From Porticoccaceae bacterium (GTDB lineage: Bacteria > Pseudomonadota > Gammaproteobacteria > Pseudomonadales > Porticoccaceae), in contig JAHEGD010000015.1 of NCBI GenBank assembly GCA_024639885.1, forward strand, positions 1-50,119: DNA of 50,119 bases, in the 5' to 3' direction. A program made the position numbers and the translations under genes. The notes under the pieces were generated by a model. It searched no databases, was not told where the DNA came from, and was given only the letters and a program-made list of their open reading frames with translations. This document shows, piece by piece, positions 25,419-33,430 of this stretch (positions within the stretch are counted from its first letter, which is position 1; the number at the start of each line of letters is the position of its first letter).

Positions 25419-26984
25419 TTATTCGCTGTCGGCAAGCTCTGCCGGCGCCGGCAGCTCAACCCCGGCCTGCGGGGTATATTCAGGGTCTACCCCGCTTACC
25501 CGCACAATCATGCTGACCACCGGGTGGTCTAAGTAGTAGTCACTGCCGGCGTCAACACGGCGCCGCTGGGTGATACTCCACAGCTGGTTTACGCGCAGCT
25601 CTGGGCCGGCGGGCTGCTGCTCGGCAAGTGGTTGCTCGTCTGCCTGCAGCTGCAGGGTTGGTAGCGGCTGGTCGGCTACAGCGCTGCTGGCCGTATCGCT
25701 CTCGTGGTTGGCAGCCGGTGCCGCTTGCCAGCTGGGCAGCTCAAAACTCACCAGCTCGATAGGCTGCGCTATGGCCGGCCCGGCGCTCACTGGCGGTGGC
25801 GCGGTGGCCGCGCTAATCCGCCGGTAGGCGTTGTCTAGTGCCAGCGGGGTGGCGATCGCTGGCTGGGCCGATGGCCCGCCGGGGCGGTCGGTGACGATCC
25901 GCGCGGTCAGCCGAAACGGTTCGGCGGCGACGATCCAGTCGGCGGTAATCGAGGCGGTAGTGCGCCACTGCAGCGCATCGTTGGGCTGCAGCAGCTCGGC
26001 AGCGATAGACCAAGCCGGCAGTGGCGCGGGCTCGCTCGGTGCGGTCAACCGGTAACCGAGCAGCTCCGGCAGTGGCGGCAGTGCCAGCGGGGTTTTGCCA
26101 AGCTCGGCCAACAGCGCAGCGGGCTGGCCGGGCTCTGCCGGCAGCGGTTCAACCCGCTCGATAACCTCTAGCTCGGCCCACCAGAGTTTGGCCTCAATGT
26201 GGTTAAAGCGGCTTTTTACCAGCCGTACCGCCCCCTCGAGCGGGTGGCGGCCCAGCTGTGGCTGGCCGCCGGCGACCGCCAGCCACGGCGAGCTCTGGTC
26301 GGCCGGTTGCCGCCAGCCAAAGTGGTTCAGTAACTGGTAGTCGCCGCGCCGGCCGATGGCGCGGGCGCTGTCGCGCAGGGTCAGTTGGTCTGGGCGCAGC
26401 TGCCAGTAGCTGGGTTCTATCTGCAGGTCGGCTAGGCTCACGGTCGCTGCGCCAATCTGCTCGGGCTGTTCGGCTTGCTCGACTTCGCTCTCTTCAGCCG
26501 GCGGTGGCGCAGGCGGTGCGAGTGGCTCGCTGTAAAACGGGTTGTAGAGCGTGGTCAGGTCGTCGATCAGTGCCTGCTGCCAGCGGTTGTGGCGCTGCGC
26601 CGGCAGCCGCTCGCCAAGCAGTGCAATACCGCGCTCGCCCGCCACTGCGGCCTGCTGCTCCGCCAGTGCCGTCGGGTCGGCTAGCTCAACCAGTGGCGCG
26701 GGGTATCCCAGCTGGCGATCGCGGCGCGGCCGCTCGTCGACTGCCGCGGTGTGGCGAAACAGCACGATCTCCACCTGCAGCCAGTCGGGCAGCTGCTCGC
26801 CGCTGGCCAGTGGGTAGAGGGTGCCGTCGACGATCACGGTCGCGGCTTGCTGGGCGGCGCTGGCGGCGCTGGCCAGCAGCGCCACGGCGGCGAGCGCGCC
26901 CCGCCAATCGGCAGAATAAGTTCGCGCAACAGTGTCCTGTAGGGTGCGTAACATCGGCACGGCAGTGGCCCTTTGGCTAATCAT
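25419..26984 (-). CDS. csiV: CsiV-like peptidoglycan-binding protein
   Basis: 521 aa from the ATG overlapping the mfd stop (ATGA); an alternative ATG is at 26954. A signal peptide is visible (WRGALAAVALLASAASAAQQ), then LQVEIVLFRHTAAVDERP, a long Pro/Glu-rich linker, and the conserved block HPLEGAVRLVKSRFNHIEA. Position after mfd and this block match the CsiV family known from Vibrio and Pseudomonas, periplasmic proteins needed for septum/peptidoglycan metabolism. The Gln/Ala-rich low-complexity stretch between about residues 170 and 200 and at 440-490 is longer than usual. Convergent with plsC. Confidence 0.78.
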   Translation of the reverse strand: MISQRATAVPMLRTLQDTVARTYSADWRGALAAVALLASAASAAQQAATVIVDGTLYPLASGEQLPDWLQVEIVLFRHTAAVDERPRRDRQLGYPAPLVELADPTALAEQQAAVAGERGIALLGERLPAQRHNRWQQALIDDLTTLYNPFYSEPLAPPAPPPAEESEVEQAEQPEQIGAATVSLADLQIEPSYWQLRPDQLTLRDSARAIGRRGDYQLLNHFGWRQPADQSSPWLAVAGGQPQLGRHPLEGAVRLVKSRFNHIEAKLWWAELEVIERVEPLPAEPGQPAALLAELGKTPLALPPLPELLGYRLTAPSEPAPLPAWSIAAELLQPNDALQWRTTASITADWIVAAEPFRLTARIVTDRPGGPSAQPAIATPLALDNAYRRISAATAPPPVSAGPAIAQPIELVSFELPSWQAAPAANHESDTASSAVADQPLPTLQLQADEQPLAEQQPAGPELRVNQLWSITQRRRVDAGSDYYLDHPVVSMIVRVSGVDPEYTPQAGVELPAPAELADSE

Positions 26985-29900
26985 GACGAGGGGGTGACCA
27001 ACTGCTGCAGTATATCAATGATCTGCTCGGCACCGCTAAGCCGATCGGCGGCGCTCGGCTGCTCGGCGTGCAGAATCAGCTGATCGCCGCCGCGCAGCCG
27101 GTAGCGCTGTGGGTTGCTCTGCATCAGCTGGATAATGGCGATCGGCTCGATCGGAGTGGTGTGGTTAAACAGCACGCGGCCACCGGTTGGCCCCATCTCG
27201 AGTTTGTCTATCCCCAGTGTGGCGGCCTGCAGTTTTAGGCCGGTCACCGCGATCAGCATCTTAGCCGGCTCGGGCAGCAGCCCAAACCGGTCGATCATCT
27301 CTACCTGCAGCTCGCGCAGCTGCTCGGCCTGCTCAACGCTGGCGATGCGTTTGTAGAGCGTCAGCCGTGCGTTGACATCGGGCAGGTAGTCGTCCGGTAT
27401 CAGCGCCGGGCAGTGCAGGTCGATCTCGGTGACAGCGGGGCCGTCCAGCGACAGCTCGGGCAGCTTGCCGCTGCGCAGGGCGCGCACCGCGCGGTCGAGC
27501 ATCTCCATGTAGAGGGTAAAGCCAACCGCCTGAATGTGGCCGCTCTGGTCTTCGCCGAGCAGCTCGCCGGCGCCGCGTATCTCCAGATCGTTGGTGGCCA
27601 GGGTAAACCCAGAGCCGAGGTGGTCGGCGGCAGCGATCGCCTCGAGACGCTTTTCAGCGTCGCGGGTTAGCGAGCGTTTGTCTGGGGTCAGCAGGTAGGC
27701 ATAGGCTTGGTGGTGCGAGCGGCCAACCCGCCCGCGCAGCTGGTGGAGCTGAGCCAGCCCGAGCTTGTCGGCGCGGTCCATGACGATGGTATTGGCACTG
27801 GGGATATCGATGCCGGTCTCGATGATGGTGGTGCAGACCAGCACATTGAAGCGCTGGTGGTAGAAGTCGGACATCACCTTCTCCAGCTCGCGCTCGCGCA
27901 TCTGGCCGTGGGCGATCTCGATGCGCGCCTCGGGCAGCAGCGCGGCCAGCTCGTCGGCGCAGCGGCGGATCGACTTAACGTTGTTGTGCAGGTAGTAGAC
28001 CTGGCCGCCGCGCAGCACTTCGCGCAGCACCGCTTCGCGGACAACGCGGGTCTCGTGTTGGCGGATAAAGGTCTTTACCGACAGCCGCCGCGCCGGTGGG
28101 GTGGCGATGATCGACAGATCGCGGATGCTGTGCATCGCCATATTGAGGGTGCGCGGGATCGGCGTAGCGGTCATTGCCAGAATATCGACCTCGGCGCGCA
28201 GCGCCTTGATCTGCTCTTTCTGGTGGACCCCGAAGCGGTGCTCCTCATCGATAATCAGCAGCCCTAAACGGCTGGTGTCGAGCTGGCTGTGGAGCAGTTT
28301 GTGGGTGCTGATAAGAATGTCGACGCCACCGGCGTTGAGCCCGTCGAGCACGGTGCGCTGCTCTTTGTCACTGCGAAACCGCGACAGCTCCTCGATACGG
28401 ACCGGCCAGTTGGCGAAGCGGTCGCGAAAGTTCTCCAAATGCTGGTGGGCGAGCAGGGTGGTCGGCACCAGCACGATCACCTGGCGGCCGCTGGTCACCG
28501 CGGTAAAGGCGGCGCGCATCGCCACTTCGGTTTTACCAAAGCCGACATCGCCACAGATCAGTCGGTCCATCGGCTGCTCGGCGAGCTGGTCGGCGCGCAC
28601 CGCGTCAATCGCCTGCTGCTGGTCGGCGGTGGTCTCAAACGGGAAGTCGGCACAAAACGCCTGGTAGTCGCGCTCGTCGTCGCTGCAGCTAAAGCCCTTG
28701 CGGGCGGCGCGCTTGGCGTAAATTTCGAGCAGCTCGGCGGCGCTGTCGCGAACCTGTTCGGCGGCCTTGGCGCGCGCGCGGCCCCATTTGTCGCTGCCCA
28801 GTTTGTGCAGTGGCGCCAGCTCGGGATCGCTGCCGCCGTAGCGGCTGATCAGGTGCAGCGAGGCCACCGGCACATAAATGTTGGCGTCATCGGCATAGCG
28901 CAGCTGCAAAAACTCTTGGGTCGCTTTGTCGACCTCCAGTGTAACCAGCCCGTGGTAGCGGCCGATGCCGTGGTCGAGGTGGACTACCGGCGCGCCAATT
29001 TGCAGCTCGGCCAAGCTTTTAAAGATGTTCTCGCTGTTTTCGCTGGCCTTGCTGCGCCGCCGGCGCTGCAGCACTTGCTGGCCAAACAGCGCCGACTCGG
29101 TGATCACCGCGATCCCCTCGGCCGGCAGCAGCAGGCTCTCGTCGAGCTCGCCGACAGTGATCGCCAGCGGCGCATCGCTGGCGATAAATTCGCCCCAGTT
29201 GGCCACCTCGGTTGGTCTCAGTTGGGCTTTGTGTAGCAGCTCCAAGAGTGCCTCGCGGCGCCCGGCCGACTCGCTGCAGAGCAGTACCCGGTAATTGGGG
29301 TGGTCGCCGATAAACTGTTGTAGGGCGGTCAGTGGCGCGGCCAGTTTGGCGTCGATCGCCACGGCCGGCAGCGGCGCAGCGGCGAGGTTGTCGCTGTGTG
29401 CGGCACTGCTGGCGGCGCGCTCAAGAATCACCATCGGCCAGCGTTTAAAGCCACCGAACAGCTGGTCGACCGACAGGAACAGGCTGGCCGGCGGCAGTAT
29501 CGGCCGCTGCGGGTCTACCCCGTACTCGCTGTAGCGCTCGTTGACGTCCTGCCAAAACTCGCCGGCCTTGGCCTCTAGCTCGCCACAGCTAAACAGCAGT
29601 GCCGAGTCTGGCAGGTAATCAAACAGGGTGGCGGTCTGGTCAAAAAACAGCGGCAGGTAATACTCAATACCCTGCGGGGCGATACCGTCTTGGACATCTT
29701 TGTAGAGAGTCGAGCGGTCGCCGGCACCGTCAAACTGCAGGTGCCAGTTGTTGAGAAAGCGGTTGATCCCTTCGCGGTCGAGCGGAAACTCGCGGGCCGG
29801 CAGCAGCTCGACGGCGTCGATGTTGTCGATGGTGCGCTGGCTCTCGGGGTCGAAGGTGCGCAGCGTGTCCAGCTCATCGTCGAGCAGGTCGAGCCGCAGC

Positions 29901-30457
29901 GGCAGCTCGCGGCCCATCGGGAAGATATCGATGATCGCCCCGCGCAGGGCAAACTCGCCGTGCTCAAAGACCGTCTCTACCCGCTGGTAGCCGGCGCGGC
30001 TGAGCTGGTTGACCAGCGCGTCGCGGTCGATGGTGGCGCCCAGCTGGTAGCTGAAGCTCTGCCCGGCGACATAGTCGGTCGGCGGCAGTCGGTGCAGCAG
30101 GGTGGTCAGCGGGGCGATCAAGATTCCCTGCTGGATAGTCGGCAGTGCGGCGAGGGTGGCGATCCGCTGCGAGACAATATCTTGGTGCGGCGAAAAGATA
30201 TCGTAGGGCAGGGTCTCCCAGTCGGGCAGCTCGACTACGGTGAGCGGCGCCGGGGCGCTGTAGAACGCGATCGCCTCGCGCAGTGCGGCGGCTTCGCGGG
30301 CGGTGGCGGTGACCACCACTAACAGCCCGTGGTGGCGCTGTGCGGCGGCGCAGATAGCCAGCGCCGCGGCCGAGCCGGCCAGCTGCGCCCAGCGGCGCTT
30401 GGCGCCCGCTTCGGGTAGGGTGGCGGGCAGCAGGGTGGAGAGAGTCGCTGTAGTGAT
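26981..30457 (-). CDS. mfd: Transcription-repair coupling factor
   Basis: 1158 aa if translation starts at the ATC at 30457; the first canonical start is the GTG at 30319, giving 1112 aa. The extra 46 codons encode a segment like other Mfd N-termini (KRRWAQLAGSAAALAI), behind AGGAG with 6-bp spacing, and a TAG closes the frame just upstream. UvrB-homology part (LPDWETLPYDIFSPHQDI), RNA-polymerase-interacting domain, then the RecG-like translocase with Walker A GDVGFGKTEVAM, DEEH, and QLRGRVGRS. Mfd displaces stalled RNA polymerase and recruits UvrA. Ends overlapping csiV by 4 bp. Confidence 0.96.
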   Translation of the reverse strand: MTTATLSTLLPATLPEAGAKRRWAQLAGSAAALAICAAAQRHHGLLVVVTATAREAAALREAIAFYSAPAPLTVVELPDWETLPYDIFSPHQDIVSQRIATLAALPTIQQGILIAPLTTLLHRLPPTDYVAGQSFSYQLGATIDRDALVNQLSRAGYQRVETVFEHGEFALRGAIIDIFPMGRELPLRLDLLDDELDTLRTFDPESQRTIDNIDAVELLPAREFPLDREGINRFLNNWHLQFDGAGDRSTLYKDVQDGIAPQGIEYYLPLFFDQTATLFDYLPDSALLFSCGELEAKAGEFWQDVNERYSEYGVDPQRPILPPASLFLSVDQLFGGFKRWPMVILERAASSAAHSDNLAAAPLPAVAIDAKLAAPLTALQQFIGDHPNYRVLLCSESAGRREALLELLHKAQLRPTEVANWGEFIASDAPLAITVGELDESLLLPAEGIAVITESALFGQQVLQRRRRSKASENSENIFKSLAELQIGAPVVHLDHGIGRYHGLVTLEVDKATQEFLQLRYADDANIYVPVASLHLISRYGGSDPELAPLHKLGSDKWGRARAKAAEQVRDSAAELLEIYAKRAARKGFSCSDDERDYQAFCADFPFETTADQQQAIDAVRADQLAEQPMDRLICGDVGFGKTEVAMRAAFTAVTSGRQVIVLVPTTLLAHQHLENFRDRFANWPVRIEELSRFRSDKEQRTVLDGLNAGGVDILISTHKLLHSQLDTSRLGLLIIDEEHRFGVHQKEQIKALRAEVDILAMTATPIPRTLNMAMHSIRDLSIIATPPARRLSVKTFIRQHETRVVREAVLREVLRGGQVYYLHNNVKSIRRCADELAALLPEARIEIAHGQMRERELEKVMSDFYHQRFNVLVCTTIIETGIDIPSANTIVMDRADKLGLAQLHQLRGRVGRSHHQAYAYLLTPDKRSLTRDAEKRLEAIAAADHLGSGFTLATNDLEIRGAGELLGEDQSGHIQAVGFTLYMEMLDRAVRALRSGKLPELSLDGPAVTEIDLHCPALIPDDYLPDVNARLTLYKRIASVEQAEQLRELQVEMIDRFGLLPEPAKMLIAVTGLKLQAATLGIDKLEMGPTGGRVLFNHTTPIEPIAIIQLMQSNPQRYRLRGGDQLILHAEQPSAADRLSGAEQIIDILQQLVTPSS

Positions 30458-30674
30458 GGCTGGCTCCTGGTCGGCATTTTTGGGCTAGTTTAGCGGCCGG
30501 CCATGATACCGCCTTATTCGCCAGATCAATAATGTCTATGGGCTATTTGCCGGCCAACTGGTCCGTTTGCGGTTGCCGGTAGTGGCGGTTGTTCGGATAA
30601 TGGGCCCATTCAGCAGATGAATACGCTGATGCCATTGCTAGCCCAACCCGTGACTTACCGCTAGGAGTACCGCC

Positions 30675-32138
30675 GTGACCGAACTACAACGACCGCTGCC
30701 GTCAGACTTTTTCAAGGACTGGAAAGAGCGCGAAGCCCTCGCCGAATCAATGATCCCACTGATCGGCAAGCTCTACCGCGAGCGCAACGTCTCCTGCTAC
30801 ATGTACGGCAAAAGCATGGTTAACAAATCGGTCACCGATTTGATGAAGGCGCACCGTTTTGTCCGCCAGGTTGAGCAGAACGAGCTCTCCGAGTTTGAAT
30901 CGCACCCGATCATCGAGTCGATGGCCAGCCTCAGTCTTGGCCCGGCCCATATCGATGTTGGCAAGATGGTGCTCAAGCGCCAGCGCCAGGGCGACGACCG
31001 CACCGTCGAAGAGTTTGTCCGCGAAGAGCTCGCCGACATCATCCAGTCAGACATCAAACCGCTGCCGCAAGCGCAAGACGTGGTGCTCTATGGATTTGGC
31101 CGTATCGGTCGGCTGGTGGCGCGGCTGTTGGTAGAAAAAGCCGGCGGCGGCGATGTGCTGCGCCTGAAAGCGATCGTCATCCGCAAGAGCAAGGCGGCCA
31201 ACGACCTTGAGAAGCGCGCCGCGCTGCTGCGCCGCGACTCGGTACACGGCTCGTTCCTCGGCACCATTCGGGTGCTAGAAGATGAGAACATTCTGGTCAT
31301 CAACGGCAACCCGGTCAAAGTGATCTACGCCAACTCGCCGGCCGAGGTCGACTACGCCGAATACGGCATCAACAACGCCATCGTGGTCGACAACACCGGC
31401 GTCTGGCGCGACGAGGACGGCCTGCGCGGCCACCTGCGCCCGGGTGCCAGCAAAGTGATTTTGACCGCTCCCGGTAAAGGCGATATCCCCAACATCGTCT
31501 ACGGTGTCAACGACCACGAGATCACCCCCGATAAAGAGGTTGTCTCAGCAGCATCGTGTACCACTAACGCGATTGTGCCGGTGCTCAAGTGTCTACTCGA
31601 CGAGTACGGCGTAGAGCACGGCCACGTCGAGACGGTACACGCTTACACCAACGACCAAAACCTGATCGACAACTACCACACAGGCGATCGCCGCGGCCGC
31701 AGCGCAGCGTTGAACATGGTGCTGACCTCAACCGGTGCCGCCAAAGCGGTTGCCAAGGCGATCCCAGAGCTGGCCGGCAAGCTGACTGGCAACGCGATCC
31801 GGGTGCCAACCCCGAATGTCTCGATGGCGATCCTCAACTTGCAGCTGGGTCGCGAGACCACGGTTGAAGAGCTCAACGAGTTTATCCGCGAAAAAGCACT
31901 GCACTCGGCACTGATGCAGCAGATCGGCTACACCATCTCTAGCGAGGCGGTATCGACTGACTTTGTCGGCTCGCGGCAGGCGTCGGTGTTGGATTCGCGC
32001 GCCACAATCGTTGAAGGCAAGAGCGCCGTGCTCTACTGCTGGTACGACAACGAGTTTGGCTACAGCTGCCAAGTGGTGCGCTGCCTAGAGAAAATGGCCG
32101 GCGTTACCTGGCCGCTCTACCCGCAGCCGGTCGCCTAA
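30675..32138 (+). CDS. gap: Glyceraldehyde-3-phosphate dehydrogenase, long form
   Basis: 487 aa from a GTG with AGGAG at 7-bp spacing. The first about 135 residues are an extension absent from glycolytic GapA and rich in charged helices, then the NAD-binding GFGRIGRLVARLL and the catalytic Cys295 in SAASCTTNAIVP; the conserved WYDNEFGYSCQ is near the end. The same long GAPDH sits beside mfd in Pseudomonas (PA3001), and the extended class is generally annotated without glycolytic assignment. A strong terminator follows. It likely serves gluconeogenesis or an anabolic role, which is inference. Confidence 0.93.
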   Translation: MTELQRPLPSDFFKDWKEREALAESMIPLIGKLYRERNVSCYMYGKSMVNKSVTDLMKAHRFVRQVEQNELSEFESHPIIESMASLSLGPAHIDVGKMVLKRQRQGDDRTVEEFVREELADIIQSDIKPLPQAQDVVLYGFGRIGRLVARLLVEKAGGGDVLRLKAIVIRKSKAANDLEKRAALLRRDSVHGSFLGTIRVLEDENILVINGNPVKVIYANSPAEVDYAEYGINNAIVVDNTGVWRDEDGLRGHLRPGASKVILTAPGKGDIPNIVYGVNDHEITPDKEVVSAASCTTNAIVPVLKCLLDEYGVEHGHVETVHAYTNDQNLIDNYHTGDRRGRSAALNMVLTSTGAAKAVAKAIPELAGKLTGNAIRVPTPNVSMAILNLQLGRETTVEELNEFIREKALHSALMQQIGYTISSEAVSTDFVGSRQASVLDSRATIVEGKSAVLYCWYDNEFGYSCQVVRCLEKMAGVTWPLYPQPVA

Positions 32139-32157
32139 CTGCACCGCTGTTATACCG

Positions 32158-32188
32158 AAAGCCGCACCTGAGAGGGTGCGGCTTTTTT
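32158..32188 (+). terminator. Rho-independent terminator of gap
   Basis: 10-bp stem AAGCCGCACC/GGTGCGGCTT (32159-32168 with 32175-32184), loop TGAGAG, followed by six T. Placed 20 bp after the gap stop. Confidence 0.9.
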
Positions 32189-32213
32189 GGTGGTGGCGCA
32201 CTCGTATCAGTCT

Positions 32214-32402
32214 CGTCATCCCGGCCATCTCCACACGGTCATCTACGCTACTCTCGATACCGTCATTCCGGCCACCTCCACACGGTCATCTACGCTACTC
32301 TCGATACCGTCACCCCGGCCACGCTCAATGCCGTCATTCCGATCACGCTCAATACTGTCATCCCGGCCACGCTCTACACCGTCATCCCGGCCACCTCTAT
32401 AC
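32214..32402 (+). repeat. 24-bp tandem array made of left element ends
   Basis: Units begin at 32214, 32261, 32308, 32332, 32356 and 32380, then the mobile element begins at 32403. The spacings are 47, 47, 24, 24, 24 and 23 bp. Each 47-bp step hides a second, decayed unit (GGTCATCTACGCTACTCTC), so there are eight units of about 24 bp like CGTCATCCCGGCCACGCTC. The unit is the outer end (CGTCATCCCGGCC) of the element that follows. No open frame of interest and no spacers, so not CRISPR. Confidence 0.85.
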
Positions 32403-32631
32403 CGTCATCCCGGCCTTGAGCCGGGATCTTAAGCAAAGGACCGCATCACTAGCAGGTAATCAAGCGCGGCGGGCGTTTGGCGGGCTGGGACAGTCTCCCG
32501 CAGGGAGAGCGGGAGCAGGGACGGATTCACGGCGTGTCTCAGCCAGCAACGGTAGTTGCGCCACACGTTTAAACAGGGTGCCAATCCAAATAAGATCCCG
32601 GATCACGCGCTGCGCGCTGTCCGGGATGACG
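32403..32631 (+). mobile_element. Palindromic MITE-like element, copy 1 (long core)
   Basis: 229 bp, no coding capacity. Ends are inverted: CGTCATCCCGG on the left (closing a GGCC-TTGA-GCC hairpin) and CCGGGATGACG on the right (closing a hairpin around CACGCGCTGCGCGC). The core (32471-32552) matches copy 2 nearly throughout, with nested inverted repeats, lacking only a 10-bp segment. Its 5' flank is the 24-bp array and its 3' flank the 34-bp array. No transposase nearby, so it would be non-autonomous. Whether it moves is inference. Confidence 0.8.
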
Positions 32632-32735
32632 TTTGTTGGAGGGCTGCGCGCTCTCCGGGCTGACGTTTGTTGGAGGCCTAGCGCGGTCCGGGATGACGTT
32701 TATTGGAGGGGGCTGTGTGCGGTCCGAGATGGCGG
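32632..32735 (+). repeat. 34-bp tandem array made of right element ends
   Basis: Degenerate copies of the right terminus TCCGGGATGACG plus GTTTGTTGGAGG. GACG-type ends lie at 32631, 32665, 32698 and about 32734, spacings 34, 33 and 36 bp. Copies grow worse with distance from the element (gctgacg, then gatgacg, then gatggcg), as expected of older outward duplications. A 23-bp left-array unit at 32767 leads into copy 2. Confidence 0.8.
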
Positions 32736-32789
32736 TCTCGCGGGTCATGGTGCTCATTATCTATACCGTCATCGCGGCCACCTATACAC

Positions 32790-33028
32790 CGTCATCCCGG
32801 CCTTGAGCCGGGATCTTTTTTTCTGACCTGTCGCAACCGTTGCAGGGTATAAGCACGGCCGGCGTTTGGCGGGCTGGGACCGTCTCCCGCAGGGATAGCG
32901 GGAGCCGAGCCTCCAGGGATGGATTCACGGCGTGTCCCAGCACCCAACGGCGGGCGAGCCAGAGCTTGAACAGTGTGCCACTGCCAACAAGATCCCGGAT
33001 CACGCGCTGCGCGCTGTCCGGGATGACG
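32790..33028 (+). mobile_element. Palindromic MITE-like element, copy 2 (long core)
   Basis: 239 bp with the same inverted ends as copy 1. The core (32861-32950) has nested stems: an outer GCTGGGAC/GTCCCAGC (32873-32880 with 32934-32941) around an inner CTCCCGC/GCGGGAG (32884-32890 with 32898-32904). The right part (GTGCCACTGCCAACAAGATC) also matches copy 1. The two copies share structure across the whole length rather than only at the ends, which argues for one mobile family. GGATGGATTCACGGCGTGTC is a motif I have seen as a dispersed repeat in marine gammaproteobacteria. Confidence 0.8.
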
Positions 33029-33130
33029 TTTGTTGGAGGGCTGCGCGCTGTCCGGGATGACGCTGTAGGGAGAGCTACGCGCTGTCCGGGATGACGTTTT
33101 TTGGAGGCCTGGCGAGGTCCGGGATGGCAC
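33029..33130 (+). repeat. Second 34-bp right-end tandem array
   Basis: Same right-end unit as at 32632: GATGACG-type ends at 33028, 33062, 33096 and 33129, spacings 34, 34 and 33 bp. The last copy is again the most decayed (gggatggcac). Confidence 0.8.
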
Positions 33131-33163
33131 TGTTAAGGACTGGTGCGCTACGACCTCATTAGT

Positions 33164-33202
33164 GTGTCATTGCCAATAAGATCCCGGTTCGCGCGCTGCG
33201 CT
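33164..33202 (+). repeat. Truncated third element copy (right part)
   Basis: GTGTCATTGCCAATAAGATC followed by CCGGTTCGCGCGCTGCGCTG matches the right interior of copies 1 and 2 up to the middle of the terminal hairpin, after which similarity stops. The last recognisable part of the repeat field. The remaining bases to nqrA show only a possible promoter. Confidence 0.65.
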
Positions 33203-33299
33203 GGGGGCGGTTTTAGGTGCTGGGGCGGTACAGCCCCGGTCGGCCCCAAACACACGGAGTTCTGAGGGGTATGGCGACCTTGGTCTGAGTGTTTTGGGG

Positions 33300-33328
33300 T
33301 GGATTATGGCCGTCTTGGGCCTTATAAT
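33300..33328 (+). promoter_or_regulatory. Possible nqr operon promoter
   Basis: A perfect TATAAT at 33323-33328, 102 bp before nqrA, with only a weak -35 (TGGATT, 33300-33305) at 17-bp spacing. The rest of the leader is GC-rich. Consensus reading only. Confidence 0.4.
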
Positions 33329-33430
33329 GCCGCCCGAATTATCGACGGCTTGGCATGCGCCGCCAAGCTCGGTTGAATCGCGGCGGTCGCGCCCCGCGCC
33401 AACAGTTTCCACAACCTATAGGCACTACCT

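Noticed and set aside
26258-26980. 240-aa plus-strand frame over csiV
   Set aside because: Arg/Ser/Ala-rich shadow of the minus-strand gene; csiV has signal peptide and family motifs.
32214-32402. CRISPR array
   Set aside because: Units are 24 bp head to tail without unique spacers, and no cas genes are present.
32176-33412. Open frames of 60-216 aa in the repeat field
   Set aside because: They translate the tandem repeats (RHPGHL-type repeats) and have no family resemblance or binding sites.
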